Shown: positions 34,826-44,127, counted from the stretch's first letter. The stretch is 64,000 nucleotides of DNA from AV40 sp035568175 (GCA_035568175.1 DATMON010000004.1:434001-498000); one strand, 5' to 3'. Numbers and translations are program-made. Notes: a model not told the origin generated them from the sequence alone.

Positions 34826-34850
34826 TGTCGATCTTCGCGGAAGATCGATA
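34826..34850. terminator. Inverted pair of the dispersed decamer between convergent genes
   Basis: TGTCGATCTT (34826-34835), CGCGG loop, AAGATCGATA (34841-34850): an inverted repeat matching 9 of 10 bases with a 5-nt loop, in the 38-bp spacer between two convergent stops. In Haemophilus and Neisseria, inverted uptake-sequence pairs commonly serve as terminators in just this position. No strong T run follows on either side. Confidence 0.6.
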
Positions 34851-34855
34851 ATTCG

Positions 34856-35458
34856 TTAGCGGCCGAGGCGGCCGAGCGGGTTTCTAACGATAACTCCGAT
34901 TGGACCAGGAGCTGACGCACTAGTAGTGGCTGTAACAGCTCCCGTAGAGCCAGCCTTCGCGGCATTGGCCATTGTCGTCGTCGGACTTAACACGATTGGT
35001 TGGGAGTTGGTAATATTCGGTTTCGCCACGGCCGGAGCGCCGGGCGGAATTACCTTCACATTGACGAATGGCGGATTGGCGTTCGCCCACGCCAAAGCCT
35101 GCCGTTTGGTTTCAAAAAACTTATCGATGACGACCGCGTTGCGTTCGGGAATGGTCCGCCCCAATCTGCGGGCGGCTTTGCGATTTCGGACAGCGCTACC
35201 AGTGTCGACCGCCGATAAAGCACTTCCATCGGGAAGCACGACCCGACTGCCATAAGGTATTTTTTGTGGATCGACAGCGCAGTGACCTTGCTGCAAACGC
35301 AAACCCGTCGCCGATTGGTGCTGGCGGGTATAACGGTCCGCGCCCTGCCCGCCATGGGCCCAGTAAACCGTGACCCGCGCCAGAAGCGAATTATCACCGG
35401 TGAAACCGTTGGCCGTCGCAATAACGCCCAGCGACAACAGGACGATCAATTGTTTCAT
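34856..35458 (-). CDS. Secreted 3D-domain (double-psi beta-barrel) protein, paralogue 1
   Basis: A 200-aa protein with a signal peptide (about residues 1-19). The core (about 28-125) has the three-Asp pattern of the 3D domain: CAVDPQKIPYGSRV, AVDTG, and VVIDKFF. This fold occurs in MltA-like lytic transglycosylases and resuscitation factors, where the Asp residues form the catalytic site. A low-complexity Ala/Thr/Pro tail follows. Its ATG overlaps the stop of the paralogue upstream (ATGA), so the two form an operon. Peptidoglycan as target is inference. Confidence 0.72.
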   Translation of the reverse strand: MKQLIVLLSLGVIATANGFTGDNSLLARVTVYWAHGGQGADRYTRQHQSATGLRLQQGHCAVDPQKIPYGSRVVLPDGSALSAVDTGSAVRNRKAARRLGRTIPERNAVVIDKFFETKRQALAWANANPPFVNVKVIPPGAPAVAKPNITNSQPIVLSPTTTMANAAKAGSTGAVTATTSASAPGPIGVIVRNPLGRLGR

Positions 35459-36018
35459 AGTGCCGTCCGTTTGGCGGAGCGCCTCAGCGGATCACTCGGG
35501 CCGGTAATCTCCGTTCCGTCCGCATTGACCCGTGCCTCTAACGTCTTCGTTCTCGGCAATGCGGCCGTTGGTGTCTCGTTTCTTGGAACTTCAGCAACCA
35601 GCGCTTTCGATTCGACGCGAGATCCAGCCGGCACGATCCGCACGGTCATGAAATGCGGATGCGAGCCCTCCCAGGCAAGCGCTGCTTCTCGGGATTCAAA
35701 AAATCGATCGATGACGAGGGCATTGCGCTGTGAAGCGGTTCGTCCCGTCACGCGCGCGGCCTTACGATTGACGACGTCCGGTCCGCTATCGACCGCGATG
35801 CAAGCCGCGTCCGGAAATAACACGCGACTGCCGAATGGAATTCGCTTCGGGTCGACCGAGCAATGTCCCGCGCGCAGACGCGCACCATTGGAACAGGCGC
35901 GCACCTGACCTTCGCCCGGCCAGTAGACGGTGATGCGCGCGACCAATGATTCTTCGTGCGCGAAAATTGGAGTCGCGAACAAAAAAGCAAAGCCAATCGT
36001 TATTAGTAAATATCTCAT
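35455..36018 (-). CDS. Secreted 3D-domain (double-psi beta-barrel) protein, paralogue 2
   Basis: A 187-aa protein starting at ATG 36018, chosen because MRYLLITIGFAFLFATPIFA is a good signal peptide; the frame extends up to 36060. The mature core repeats the 3D pattern: CSVDPKRIPFGSRV, AVDSG, LVIDRFF, closely matching its neighbour (ARITVYWPGEGQ versus ARVTVYWAHGGQ). It is the first gene of the two-gene unit and is divergent from the Cys-His protein at 36162. Confidence 0.72.
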   Translation of the reverse strand: MRYLLITIGFAFLFATPIFAHEESLVARITVYWPGEGQVRACSNGARLRAGHCSVDPKRIPFGSRVLFPDAACIAVDSGPDVVNRKAARVTGRTASQRNALVIDRFFESREAALAWEGSHPHFMTVRIVPAGSRVESKALVAEVPRNETPTAALPRTKTLEARVNADGTEITGPSDPLRRSAKRTAL

Positions 36019-36161
36019 TCCCTTTTCATCGCTGGAACGCCCAACGCGTATCCGGCGCAAACACTGCTGAATCGCAGGTTTTTAATTAAAATTCGGAACA
36101 GACCAGTAAAGTGGTTCCCTGTCCGTTGCAAATTTTTGTTGGGGAAATATTTACGCGGGAA

Positions 36162-36776
36162 ATGTGGAAACGAATTTCCGCTTGCGAAGTGGCATGTACC
36201 CTGCAATACAACGTTGGCGTGCGACGTGTTACCGTCCTCACCTTTCTATGCGCGGGAAGCTTCGCCCTTTTCGCCTCGCCGCTTCGAGCTGAGGGCCTGC
36301 AAGAATCGACCAAAAAGTTTGTTTATAAAGACAGCTCAGGTCAAATCACATCCGTTCGGGTCGTCCATCATTATTGGAAAACACCAATCGTTCATCCGTT
36401 AGCGAAAATCGATCCGCGCCTCGATCCGAAACTCGCGCGAGCGGCAACGTTCGCGCAAGAGCGCGCCAATGCGGAGCCGCAAGCGCACTGCTGGCATTAC
36501 GTGAAACACGCCTTGTTTTCGGCGGGGGTGATCAGTTCCTATCCCAAAACCGCTCTCGCGGCCGAAGCCGGCGACGAGCTAATGCGCAGTTATGGATTCA
36601 AACGATTGCCGATTCGCGATCCGTACGCGGCACCGATCGGCGCGGTCCTCGTTTATGGTAACCGGACTCACGGCCACGTTGAAATTCGAACCAAGGACGG
36701 ATTCGTGAGCGATTATCACAGCAAGAATCGCTGTTTTTATCCGTTGATCGCGGTTTACGGAAAATTCGGGTCCTAA
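36162..36776 (+). CDS. Secreted CHAP/NlpC-like Cys-His protein, paralogue 2
   Basis: A 204-aa frame from ATG 36162; a GTG at 36219 would give a more normal signal peptide (RRVTVLTFLCAGSFALFA) and may be the real start. The mature region mirrors the gene at 34254: KFVYKDSSGQ, IVHPLAKIDPRLDPKLARAA, then catalytic-type AHCWHYVKHAL and HGHVEIRTKDGFVSDY. Divergent from the 3D-domain pair, so both enzyme types may be expressed from one regulatory region (36019-36161), which is AT-rich and holds no other gene. Confidence 0.7.
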   Translation: MWKRISACEVACTLQYNVGVRRVTVLTFLCAGSFALFASPLRAEGLQESTKKFVYKDSSGQITSVRVVHHYWKTPIVHPLAKIDPRLDPKLARAATFAQERANAEPQAHCWHYVKHALFSAGVISSYPKTALAAEAGDELMRSYGFKRLPIRDPYAAPIGAVLVYGNRTHGHVEIRTKDGFVSDYHSKNRCFYPLIAVYGKFGS

Positions 36777-36837
36777 AGATCCCTTGGGTTTAGGGGCGGT
36801 GAGTTGCGTGAACTATTGGCACGGCTAAGCTTTATCC

Positions 36838-36911
36838 GGGCAATGGAGTTTGCCTTCCTTCGGCTGGAGGAGAACCGCGCTGTGAGCTGATGACTCCTGC
36901 AAAACAGGAGG
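36838..36911 (+). promoter_or_regulatory. Fluoride riboswitch (crcB motif) controlling translation
   Basis: The leader fits the fluoride aptamer: stem-loop GGCAA-TGGAGT-TTGCC (36839-36854), the internal AACCGC segment, then GAGCTGATGACTCCTGC (36884-36900). The loop GGAGT (36845-36849) can pair with ACTCC (36893-36897) as the aptamer pseudoknot. The same CTCCTG also pairs with CAGGAG (36905-36910), which contains the crcB Shine-Dalgarno sequence. So fluoride binding would free the ribosome site. Possible promoter TTGCGT-16 bp-TAAGCT at 36804-36831. Confidence 0.88.
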
Positions 36912-36915
36912 TTAC

Positions 36916-37317
36916 ATGCTCGCATTAAAACAAATTCTTATCGTGGCATTGGGTGGCGCCGTCGGTTCGGTTGCACGATATAAGATTGGAGGCTTTGCAT
37001 TGCATCACACACAAGCCTGGGATTTCCCGCTCAGTACTTTTTGTGTCAATGCGCTCGGATGCTTTGTCATTGGGGTGCTTGCCGCATTGGTCGAGCATCA
37101 CGATCTGTTTTCGGCGTCAGCGCGGTTGTTTCTCTTTACCGGCCTGCTCGGCGGCTTCACAACTTTCTCGGCGTTCGGCTACGAAAGCGCATTTCTTCTT
37201 CGGCGCGGTCTGCTTCAAGTAATGACGGAATACATATCGCTCAGCATTGTGTGCGGAGTTGCTGCGGTGTTCGCCGGGATGAAGCTGGTGGACCTCTTTT
37301 GGCCACCGCATCACTGA
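36916..37317 (+). CDS. crcB: Fluoride channel/exporter CrcB (Fluc)
   Basis: A 133-aa protein with four membrane spans that expels fluoride as an antiparallel dimer. Family features: GGAVGSVARY near the N terminus, FCVNALGCFVIGVLAAL (Asn pore motif, about residues 41-58), and GGFTTFSAFGYE (about 79-90). A strong Shine-Dalgarno AGGAGG (36906-36911) precedes the ATG and is held in the riboswitch hairpin. It converges with the APC permease, 9 bp apart. Confidence 0.95.
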   Translation: MLALKQILIVALGGAVGSVARYKIGGFALHHTQAWDFPLSTFCVNALGCFVIGVLAALVEHHDLFSASARLFLFTGLLGGFTTFSAFGYESAFLLRRGLLQVMTEYISLSIVCGVAAVFAGMKLVDLFWPPHH

Positions 37318-37326
37318 CGCCGGGAT

Positions 37327-39147
37327 TCACGCGTAAACGAGGAGATCGATTTCCTCCGGCAGCAAACTTGAAACTTCGCGGATCACATTCCCGCGAAGAA
37401 GATTGATCAACGCGTTACGTTGCGGCGCGCCGAGAATGAGACGAGAGGCCCCAAGGGTGGCAGCAATATCGACAATCGTCTCGGCAGCAGAAGGACTGAC
37501 GGCGTAGGCAAACAGCGGCGGGTGATCGCCCGCCTTTTCCTTCGCCTCGTTGAAAACTCGGCTCGCTTCTTCGTCATCCTGCCATTTACGGTTGGCATCC
37601 TGCTCAGTCATGAACGCCTGCTCGCGGACAAAAAGCAGATAAAGGCGCGAGCCGCTTTTGCGCGCTTCGCGCAAAGCGAAGTCGAGCGTGCGGCCGGTGC
37701 CGCGAATCGCACACAAGATTGCTTCGCCGCCAATTGATGGCGCCGGTTCGCGCGCTGTCGTAGCAAGATCGGCATCCATCCGTTCCGGCGCAGGCGCGGG
37801 TTTGGTTTCTGTTTTCATTCGACGTTCCAGAACCAACCCCCGCAGGATCAAGCCAATAACGAGAATCGTAATTGCAAAGTAGCGCGCGTTCGGTTTGTCG
37901 ATCAGCAACGATATTTCAATCGCCGCCATGACGATGAAAGTCACGAACATGAGCGTACGCTCCCAAGGTTTGATCGACAGTTTACGATCGGTCGCGGTCG
38001 CGCCGAGATTAGTCGCAATTGCGCCAACGACACCGACAGCATACAAATCAGCCAGACCGGACATGTCTTTGACGACAACGACGAGCAACATCGGAACGAG
38101 CGTGGCTAGGAGCATGCCCGCGCTCGGAACTCCCCATTTGTTGAGCCGCTGAAAAATCTTTGGAAGCTCGCGATCGCGTGACATAAGAAATTGGATCGCG
38201 ATCAGATCGACAATCGCGGTGTTGGACGCCGAGAGAAGCAAAAGACCGAACACCACGCTGACGATAACGGCGAAAAGGTGGCCGAGTCCCGGTCCCAGTG
38301 CGCCACCGACAAAGATCTGCCCCATGTAACGCAGCATATAATCGCGTACGCCTTCCGCGCCGGGCGCGTTCACATCGCCGTTCACGATCTGCAGACCATT
38401 TAGCGCGTGAACGGCCAATCCGAACAACGCGGTGAAGACACAGACTTCAATCATGACCACCAAGATTGCAGGTGTGGAAGTCTTGGTAACGGATGGTTGC
38501 GCGTCGGTGCTGCCGGGATCGAGTTTCATCACGCCGGTGGCATTGGCGATGGCTTCGACGCCCGAGAGCGCGAGCACGATACCGACGAAGGCGAACCAAT
38601 TTTGCGAAAACGCTCCGTGCAACGGTTCCAGATGAGCGAACGCTTCGCCGAAATGCGGCAAACTGAAAAGCCCAAGGGTGATGACGACGATCACCGTTGG
38701 GACGGAGATCAAAAACGCGAGGCCGCCGGTCTGCTTTGGTCCGAGCAGATTGAGCAACCCGATGATAAGGATCGCGGCCGCGGCGAATTTTTCGGGATGC
38801 GGAACCCCCAGATAGGCAAACGCAGAAAGCGCGCTGATGGCCGCCGTTACCAAATAATCGGCGATGAGGAGGAACGCGCCGACAATTGAAATCACCTCAC
38901 TGCGATGTCGCACGCTCGCGTAAACGCCGCCGCCGTCCGGATAAAGCCGGCAGATGACCATGTAGTTAAGGCCGACCAGCGCGGTCAGCACGCACATGAG
39001 CGCGATGAGCCAGAACGAAGCGTAACCGGCGACCGCGAACGCGAGACCGATTACGTAGGCTTTGCTCGTACCCCAGTCACCGTACAAAATCGCGGCGGCG
39101 CGCTTCCAATCGACGTTGCGTGGCCGTTTAACGTTGGTTGGTATCAT
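37327..39147 (-). CDS. APC-superfamily permease with C-terminal USP-like domain, paralogue 1
   Basis: A 606-aa protein: about 12 membrane spans (residues about 20-440) of the APC fold and a cytoplasmic C-terminal part (about 490-606) resembling a universal-stress-protein domain (ILCAIRGTGRTLDFALREAR...ASRLILGAPQRNALINLLRGNVIREV). It shares an almost identical N terminus (RPRNVDWKRAAAILYGDWGTSKAYVIGLAF) with the protein at 48813. The start lies 87 bp downstream of kdpE, at the end of the kdp operon. Position suggests potassium transport, as in KimA-type APC carriers; an amino-acid substrate is the alternative. Confidence 0.82.
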   Translation of the reverse strand: MIPTNVKRPRNVDWKRAAAILYGDWGTSKAYVIGLAFAVAGYASFWLIALMCVLTALVGLNYMVICRLYPDGGGVYASVRHRSEVISIVGAFLLIADYLVTAAISALSAFAYLGVPHPEKFAAAAILIIGLLNLLGPKQTGGLAFLISVPTVIVVITLGLFSLPHFGEAFAHLEPLHGAFSQNWFAFVGIVLALSGVEAIANATGVMKLDPGSTDAQPSVTKTSTPAILVVMIEVCVFTALFGLAVHALNGLQIVNGDVNAPGAEGVRDYMLRYMGQIFVGGALGPGLGHLFAVIVSVVFGLLLLSASNTAIVDLIAIQFLMSRDRELPKIFQRLNKWGVPSAGMLLATLVPMLLVVVVKDMSGLADLYAVGVVGAIATNLGATATDRKLSIKPWERTLMFVTFIVMAAIEISLLIDKPNARYFAITILVIGLILRGLVLERRMKTETKPAPAPERMDADLATTAREPAPSIGGEAILCAIRGTGRTLDFALREARKSGSRLYLLFVREQAFMTEQDANRKWQDDEEASRVFNEAKEKAGDHPPLFAYAVSPSAAETIVDIAATLGASRLILGAPQRNALINLLRGNVIREVSSLLPEEIDLLVYA

Positions 39148-39234
39148 TAGTAGTGGATGATGAGATCCATCGGCGCGCTAACTTGGCCTCGACAGTCGCC
39201 GTTGCAAATCCTACCGACCTATTCGGCAGTCGTG

Positions 39235-39915
39235 CTAGGTCGCTTCGAATCGATATCCGATTCCTGGCTCGGTTTTAATCAAGCAAGGCGTAGTTGGGTC
39301 GGCTTCGATCTTCTGCCGCAGATGGGTAATATAAACGCGAAGATACTGCCGGTGTTCTTCCGACTTCGGACCCCAGATTTCGCGAAGGATATACCGGTGG
39401 GTGAGAACGCGGCCTGGATGCCTGACAAATAATCGAAGCAATGCGTATTCGGTCGCGGTGAGTTTGATTTCGCGATCGCTGCGTGTCACAACTCGCGCGG
39501 TAAGATCGACAATCAGATCGCCGCTCTTGAAAACGGAAATTTCCTCTTCCGGTCGCGTCTTGCGTTGAGCAGCCCGCAGACGCGCGAGTAATTCCGGCGT
39601 GCTAAAGGGTTTGGTCACATAATCTTCGGCGCCGGCATCAAGTGCGCCGACTTTGCCCGCTTCATCGTCGCGCACGGAGAGCACAAGCACGGGGGCTTCG
39701 CTCCATTCGCGCAAACGCTTCAAGACCTCGAGACCCTCCATATCCGGGAGACCAAGATCCAGCAGGATAATAGCGGGCTTGCGATTTGCGATTTCGACTA
39801 GGCCCTGTTCGCCAGTCTCGGCCTCGTGCACCTGATAATTCTCGCTTTCCAGTGCCACCCGCAGGAGCCGGCGAATTTGCACTTCATCATCGATGACGAG
39901 CGCGACCGGTTTCAT
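39235..39915 (-). CDS. kdpE: Response regulator KdpE
   Basis: A 226-aa OmpR-family regulator. The receiver domain has the acidic pair VIDDE (residues 8-10), phospho-acceptor Asp in LLDLGLPDMEG (about 54) and Lys in YVTKPFS (about 103). The C-terminal winged helix (about 130-226) ends with the usual RVYITHLRQKIE and GYRFEAT. It activates kdp transcription when potassium is scarce or osmolarity rises. Its ATG overlaps the kdpD stop. Confidence 0.95.
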   Translation of the reverse strand: MKPVALVIDDEVQIRRLLRVALESENYQVHEAETGEQGLVEIANRKPAIILLDLGLPDMEGLEVLKRLREWSEAPVLVLSVRDDEAGKVGALDAGAEDYVTKPFSTPELLARLRAAQRKTRPEEEISVFKSGDLIVDLTARVVTRSDREIKLTATEYALLRLFVRHPGRVLTHRYILREIWGPKSEEHRQYLRVYITHLRQKIEADPTTPCLIKTEPGIGYRFEAT

Positions 39916-42542
39916 GCGGTCGCTTCATTAGGCAATTGCATCGGTTCGCCAAGGGGCAGTCGAATCGAGAAGCGCGCGCCACGAATCTGTTCTCGATTTT
40001 GCGCGACAATCTGACCGGCGTGCGCTTCGACCAGTTGCCGTGCAATTGACAGGCCCAGACCGAGTCCGCCGGCTGGAGTACCGGGGCCGCGATAGAATTT
40101 TTCGAAGACCTTATTTTCTTCACCGGGTGCGAGGCCAGGCCCGTGATCGGCCACGGAAAAAACAAGCATCGAGTCGTCGCGCGCTGCGCTCACTTCGATT
40201 GGTTGATCGCTAGTTCCATGACCTGCGGCATTGGACAACAATGCGCCTAACGCCTGTTCGATCAGATGCGCGTCCACAAAGATCGTGGGCAAGTTTTTCG
40301 CGATGATGATTTTGACGGATTGTTTCTTTAATCCGGCAAGGGCAACCGCTTCACTGACGAGCTCGCTCGGCTCGCACCATTCTCGCACCGGTTGCAGGAG
40401 CCCAGTTTCCAAGCGGGTGGCATCGAGCAAGTGATCGACCGTCCGGGTGAGACGCCGCACCGCTTGTTGAAGTTCAGCGCGATCCGGTTGCGGCTGTTGC
40501 AGTGCGGCGGAAATCGCCGCTAGCGGCGTTTTCAATTCGTGCGAAACCGAATCGAAGAGCGTCTTTTGAAGTTTCTGCGATTGACGCGAAATCTGCGCGG
40601 AGCGGCTTTCTTCCAACGCCCGCTCCTTATTCACGAAAAGTGCGAGTTGCGACGCAAAGGCGTCGAGCAACTCACGTTGTTCAATCGTTAGGGGCGAAGA
40701 GAGTCGAACGCTGAGCACGCCTTCGGCACGATCGCCGGTGACGAGCGGGACATGAAAACTCTCGGCATCGGGAAGCGTGTCGGTTGATTTTCCGGCGCTC
40801 TGTTTTTTCTGAAATGCCCATATCGCGACGCTTTCGTCTTTGCTCGACGGGGAAAACGCGCTGGCCGGATGTTGCAACAGGCCGCTTTCATCGCACAGCC
40901 AAACGGCGGCGTCGGCTTGAAATGAATTTTTGATCGACAACAAAAATTTCGGCAATGCTTCGTCCAAGTCGCGGCTGGCGGCGAGTGCGCGGGTTAAACG
41001 GTAAAGAGCGGTGGCGCGCTCCTCCCGGCGGCGCTCCGATTGCTCACGCGCGCGCAACTGGGTAGCAAGATTGCCGACGACGAGCGCGATAACGAAGTAG
41101 GCGCAAAACATCATCAGGTCCTGAAACTGGCCGATGTAAAAAGTGAACCGCGGCGGAACAAACAGAAAATTCCAAAGCAGCGCGCTAAGGGCGGCCAGGA
41201 ACAGCGTCGGCCATCGTCGCAAACGCGTGCCCGCGAGCACGACCGCCAGCAAATAGAACAATGCAACCGCGGAATAACCCGTATAGGAAAAGATCGGCAG
41301 CGACAACACGGTAACAGCTGCGGCGATTATCAGTGCGATGCCAAAGTCGCGCCACGATGTGCGCGCCAAGCGCTGCTCAATCGTTTCGCGTTGCGGCCGC
41401 GAAGACTCCTCTGATGGAATCATGTGAATGTCGATGTTGCCACTGTGGCGGATCAGCCAGCGCAGAGGATCGCGTTTCCAAAAACCCGACCATCGAGCGC
41501 CGAGCGGCTTGCCAATCACAATCTGAGTAACGTTGTGTTGGCGCGCGACGCGCAAAAGCGTTTCGCCAACATCGTGACCGGGCGTTGAGATCACTTCAGC
41601 GCCGAGCTGTCGCGCCAGTCCCAGATAACGCGTCAGCCGCGCTTGTTCTTCCGGTGAGAGGGCGCGCGGTTTTTCGATGTTCGCCACAATCCACGCTGCT
41701 TCCATCGACGCCGCCAGACGCCGGGTATAACGAATCAGTCTTTCCGAATACGGACTGGCGCTGACCGCGACCAGCAATCGGTCACCGCTCTTCCACGGAC
41801 CGGGAATTCTTTCTTCCGACATGATCTCGCGCAAATTGCGATCGACATGTTCGGCGACGAGACGCAGCGCCATTTCGCGCAAGGCGGTGAGATTACTTTC
41901 GCGAAAGAAATTCTTCGCGGCCCAATCGGCTTTTTCACCGAGGTAAACTTTCCCCTCGGCCAGTCGCATCCGCAACTGTTCCGGCGTTAGATCGACAAGA
42001 ACCATCTCGTCTCCGAGATCGAGCACGGAATCGGGCACGGTTTCATGAACCGAAATGCCGCTGATTTGCCTGACAACGTCGCTGCGACTGGCGACATGTT
42101 GAACGTTTAACGTTGTATAAACGTCAATGCCGGCATCGAGCAGCTCGAGAACATCCTGGTAACGTTTCGGGTGCCGTGAACCAGGCGCGTTCGTATGTGC
42201 CAGCTCATCCACCACCGCGAGTCCAGGATGCCATGCGAGAATTGCGTCGAGATCCATCTCATTCAGCTTGGTGCCCCGATATTCAAGCTGCGTGCGGGGC
42301 ATGATCGGCAAACCTTCGAGCAATGCTTCAGTCTCCTTGCGGCCGTGCGTTTCAACAATACCGACAACAACCTCACAGCCTTCCGTCTGTTTTTCACGCG
42401 CTGCCTGCAGCATGGCGTAGGTTTTTCCCACGCCGGGGCACATGCCGAAAAAAATCTTCAGCTTGCCGCGAGCAGACTCCGTCTCTTCGCGCTTCAATTG
42501 CGCGAGCAGCGCATCCGGATCAGGCCGTTCGGCCTCGCTCAT
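39912..42542 (-). CDS. kdpD: Sensor histidine kinase KdpD
   Basis: An 876-aa sensor with all KdpD parts: N-terminal KdpD domain with Walker A FFGMCPGVGKTYAM (about residues 32-45), DELAHTNAPGSRHPKR, a USP-like domain (about 245-370), four membrane spans (about 395-490), a GAF-like region, HisKA with the phospho-acceptor His in VSHELKTPLAAI (about 667), and an ATPase domain with GLGLGLSIARQLV. ATG 42542 was preferred to TTG 42548. It lies 31 bp after the porin gene. Confidence 0.95.
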   Translation of the reverse strand: MSEAERPDPDALLAQLKREETESARGKLKIFFGMCPGVGKTYAMLQAAREKQTEGCEVVVGIVETHGRKETEALLEGLPIMPRTQLEYRGTKLNEMDLDAILAWHPGLAVVDELAHTNAPGSRHPKRYQDVLELLDAGIDVYTTLNVQHVASRSDVVRQISGISVHETVPDSVLDLGDEMVLVDLTPEQLRMRLAEGKVYLGEKADWAAKNFFRESNLTALREMALRLVAEHVDRNLREIMSEERIPGPWKSGDRLLVAVSASPYSERLIRYTRRLAASMEAAWIVANIEKPRALSPEEQARLTRYLGLARQLGAEVISTPGHDVGETLLRVARQHNVTQIVIGKPLGARWSGFWKRDPLRWLIRHSGNIDIHMIPSEESSRPQRETIEQRLARTSWRDFGIALIIAAAVTVLSLPIFSYTGYSAVALFYLLAVVLAGTRLRRWPTLFLAALSALLWNFLFVPPRFTFYIGQFQDLMMFCAYFVIALVVGNLATQLRAREQSERRREERATALYRLTRALAASRDLDEALPKFLLSIKNSFQADAAVWLCDESGLLQHPASAFSPSSKDESVAIWAFQKKQSAGKSTDTLPDAESFHVPLVTGDRAEGVLSVRLSSPLTIEQRELLDAFASQLALFVNKERALEESRSAQISRQSQKLQKTLFDSVSHELKTPLAAISAALQQPQPDRAELQQAVRRLTRTVDHLLDATRLETGLLQPVREWCEPSELVSEAVALAGLKKQSVKIIIAKNLPTIFVDAHLIEQALGALLSNAAGHGTSDQPIEVSAARDDSMLVFSVADHGPGLAPGEENKVFEKFYRGPGTPAGGLGLGLSIARQLVEAHAGQIVAQNREQIRGARFSIRLPLGEPMQLPNEATA

Positions 42543-42573
42543 GGACAAACTCTACGCCGGCGAAGTAATCCGT

Positions 42574-44127
42574 TCAAAAGTGATAGATTACGTCGGTAAT
42601 GAAGGCGAACTGACTGCGATCTGTCCCGTTGTTGTATGCGGGCACGTCGTAGGAATGATCGAAACGCAGCTCCGGGCGAATGGTGATAAGTTTGTCCGGC
42701 CACCAGGTAATACCGATGGAGTGTTCGGTGTACTGCGTAGCAAATCCCGTGCGGCTGCCAACTTTGTCTTTAAAATACTCATTTCGAACGGTGAAGAACG
42801 CGTCGCTAGAGATTCGGAACATTGTGTAATTGAGAATCGCCCACTCCGGCGCATAACCATTCCGTACCGGGAACGATCCGTTTTGGAACGGCACTTCCTT
42901 TGTCGGGTGATCTATTGCGTCTTCCATGAACATGTACCAGGCCTCGGTCGTGCTATAAATCTTGTCGTTAAACTTGTGTGTCCACGTCCCGACGTATTGT
43001 TGTAGGTTGTTGTAGCCAAATTTCGCGTTGTTGAAACTATTGGCTCCCGCATAAATCGAATCCATTTGGTTAGGCGCGGTCCATTGAACCATCACCGTGC
43101 CGGTCGGCTGGCGCCCTGGATCTTTTTGCCAAATCGCAACGTCAGTGCCGTCGTCTATGCCGGCCTGGATCGTCCATTGATCGTTAATCTTGGTGGTCGT
43201 AAAAATTCCTTCGTGGCAGTAGTCGTCGAAGCCGTAAAGGAGCGAGTGACTGGCCATGAGATTGTTCGGCGCGAGCTGCGCTTCGATGTCCGGCTCCGAA
43301 ATGATGCGCCCGATGCGAATGTTCATACCTTGGAAAATCTGCGGAACGTAAATATCGAGATAAATCATCGGCATGTCGAAGCCGGCATAGCTGTTGTGCT
43401 TTAACAATTGATCGCTGAAAAACCCGTAGGTTGTGGTGAAGCGATAATCGAGCCCGTAGAGAGCCGAGATTCGGAAACCCCAATCAATGTGGTCGGTCTG
43501 GTTTTCGTCCGGCAGGCGCTCGAGGTAGAGGACGATCTGGTTCAGTTCCATTCGGTTCGACCGCAAATCGTAAATCAGGGGAAAGTTCGCATTCTGTCCT
43601 CTGGAAGTGTTATGCGAGGTGCTGATGTTGCCTGAAAAATTCACCCAACCGTAGAGTTGTATTTTACTTTGCTTCCAGGCGTCGCCATTCGGCCCTTCGT
43701 AGAGCGCCTGCATCAACGGGTAAGGCGGAAGCTCGCCCGGATCGCCAATAATCGTGCTTCCGCCGATTTGCCAATCGCTCGCTGGAAACGGCGGCGAGTC
43801 GAACGGCGCGGGCGGGATGCGGCGCGGCGTCGGGGTCGAACCGGGTTCTGGCGGCGTGTACGCCGGAGTTCCCAATTGTTCGAGCATCGCTTCATCCAAA
43901 CGTTTCCAAAATGGCTCACGCATTCTGCGGGCAATTTTTTCGGCCTTCTCTTGTTCCTCTTTCGATTTGGCCTGGGATTCGGCTTTTGCTTTGGATTTCC
44001 CCTTCGCTGCTTTCGCCTTGGATTGAAGCGCGGTGTTGGTCGCCTCTTGCGCACGGACGACGGAGACGCCGAATACGAGTACCGCCAACAACAGCATCAC
44101 GTTCCTCAGACATCTATTTGTGTTCAA
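42574..44127 (-). CDS. Outer-membrane beta-barrel (porin-like) protein in the kdp operon
   Basis: A 517-aa protein with a signal peptide (ending VVRAQ, about residue 26), a Lys/Ala/Gln-rich charged segment (about 30-75), a Pro-rich segment, and a beta-barrel of about 370 residues with many alternating aromatic strands, ending in VIYHF; the terminal Phe is the usual outer-membrane assembly signal. It starts at TTG 44127, supported by AAGGAG five bases upstream. It lies between kdpC and kdpD, so it probably admits ions across the outer membrane when Kdp is induced; that role is inference from position. Confidence 0.85.
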   Translation of the reverse strand: MNTNRCLRNVMLLLAVLVFGVSVVRAQEATNTALQSKAKAAKGKSKAKAESQAKSKEEQEKAEKIARRMREPFWKRLDEAMLEQLGTPAYTPPEPGSTPTPRRIPPAPFDSPPFPASDWQIGGSTIIGDPGELPPYPLMQALYEGPNGDAWKQSKIQLYGWVNFSGNISTSHNTSRGQNANFPLIYDLRSNRMELNQIVLYLERLPDENQTDHIDWGFRISALYGLDYRFTTTYGFFSDQLLKHNSYAGFDMPMIYLDIYVPQIFQGMNIRIGRIISEPDIEAQLAPNNLMASHSLLYGFDDYCHEGIFTTTKINDQWTIQAGIDDGTDVAIWQKDPGRQPTGTVMVQWTAPNQMDSIYAGANSFNNAKFGYNNLQQYVGTWTHKFNDKIYSTTEAWYMFMEDAIDHPTKEVPFQNGSFPVRNGYAPEWAILNYTMFRISSDAFFTVRNEYFKDKVGSRTGFATQYTEHSIGITWWPDKLITIRPELRFDHSYDVPAYNNGTDRSQFAFITDVIYHF

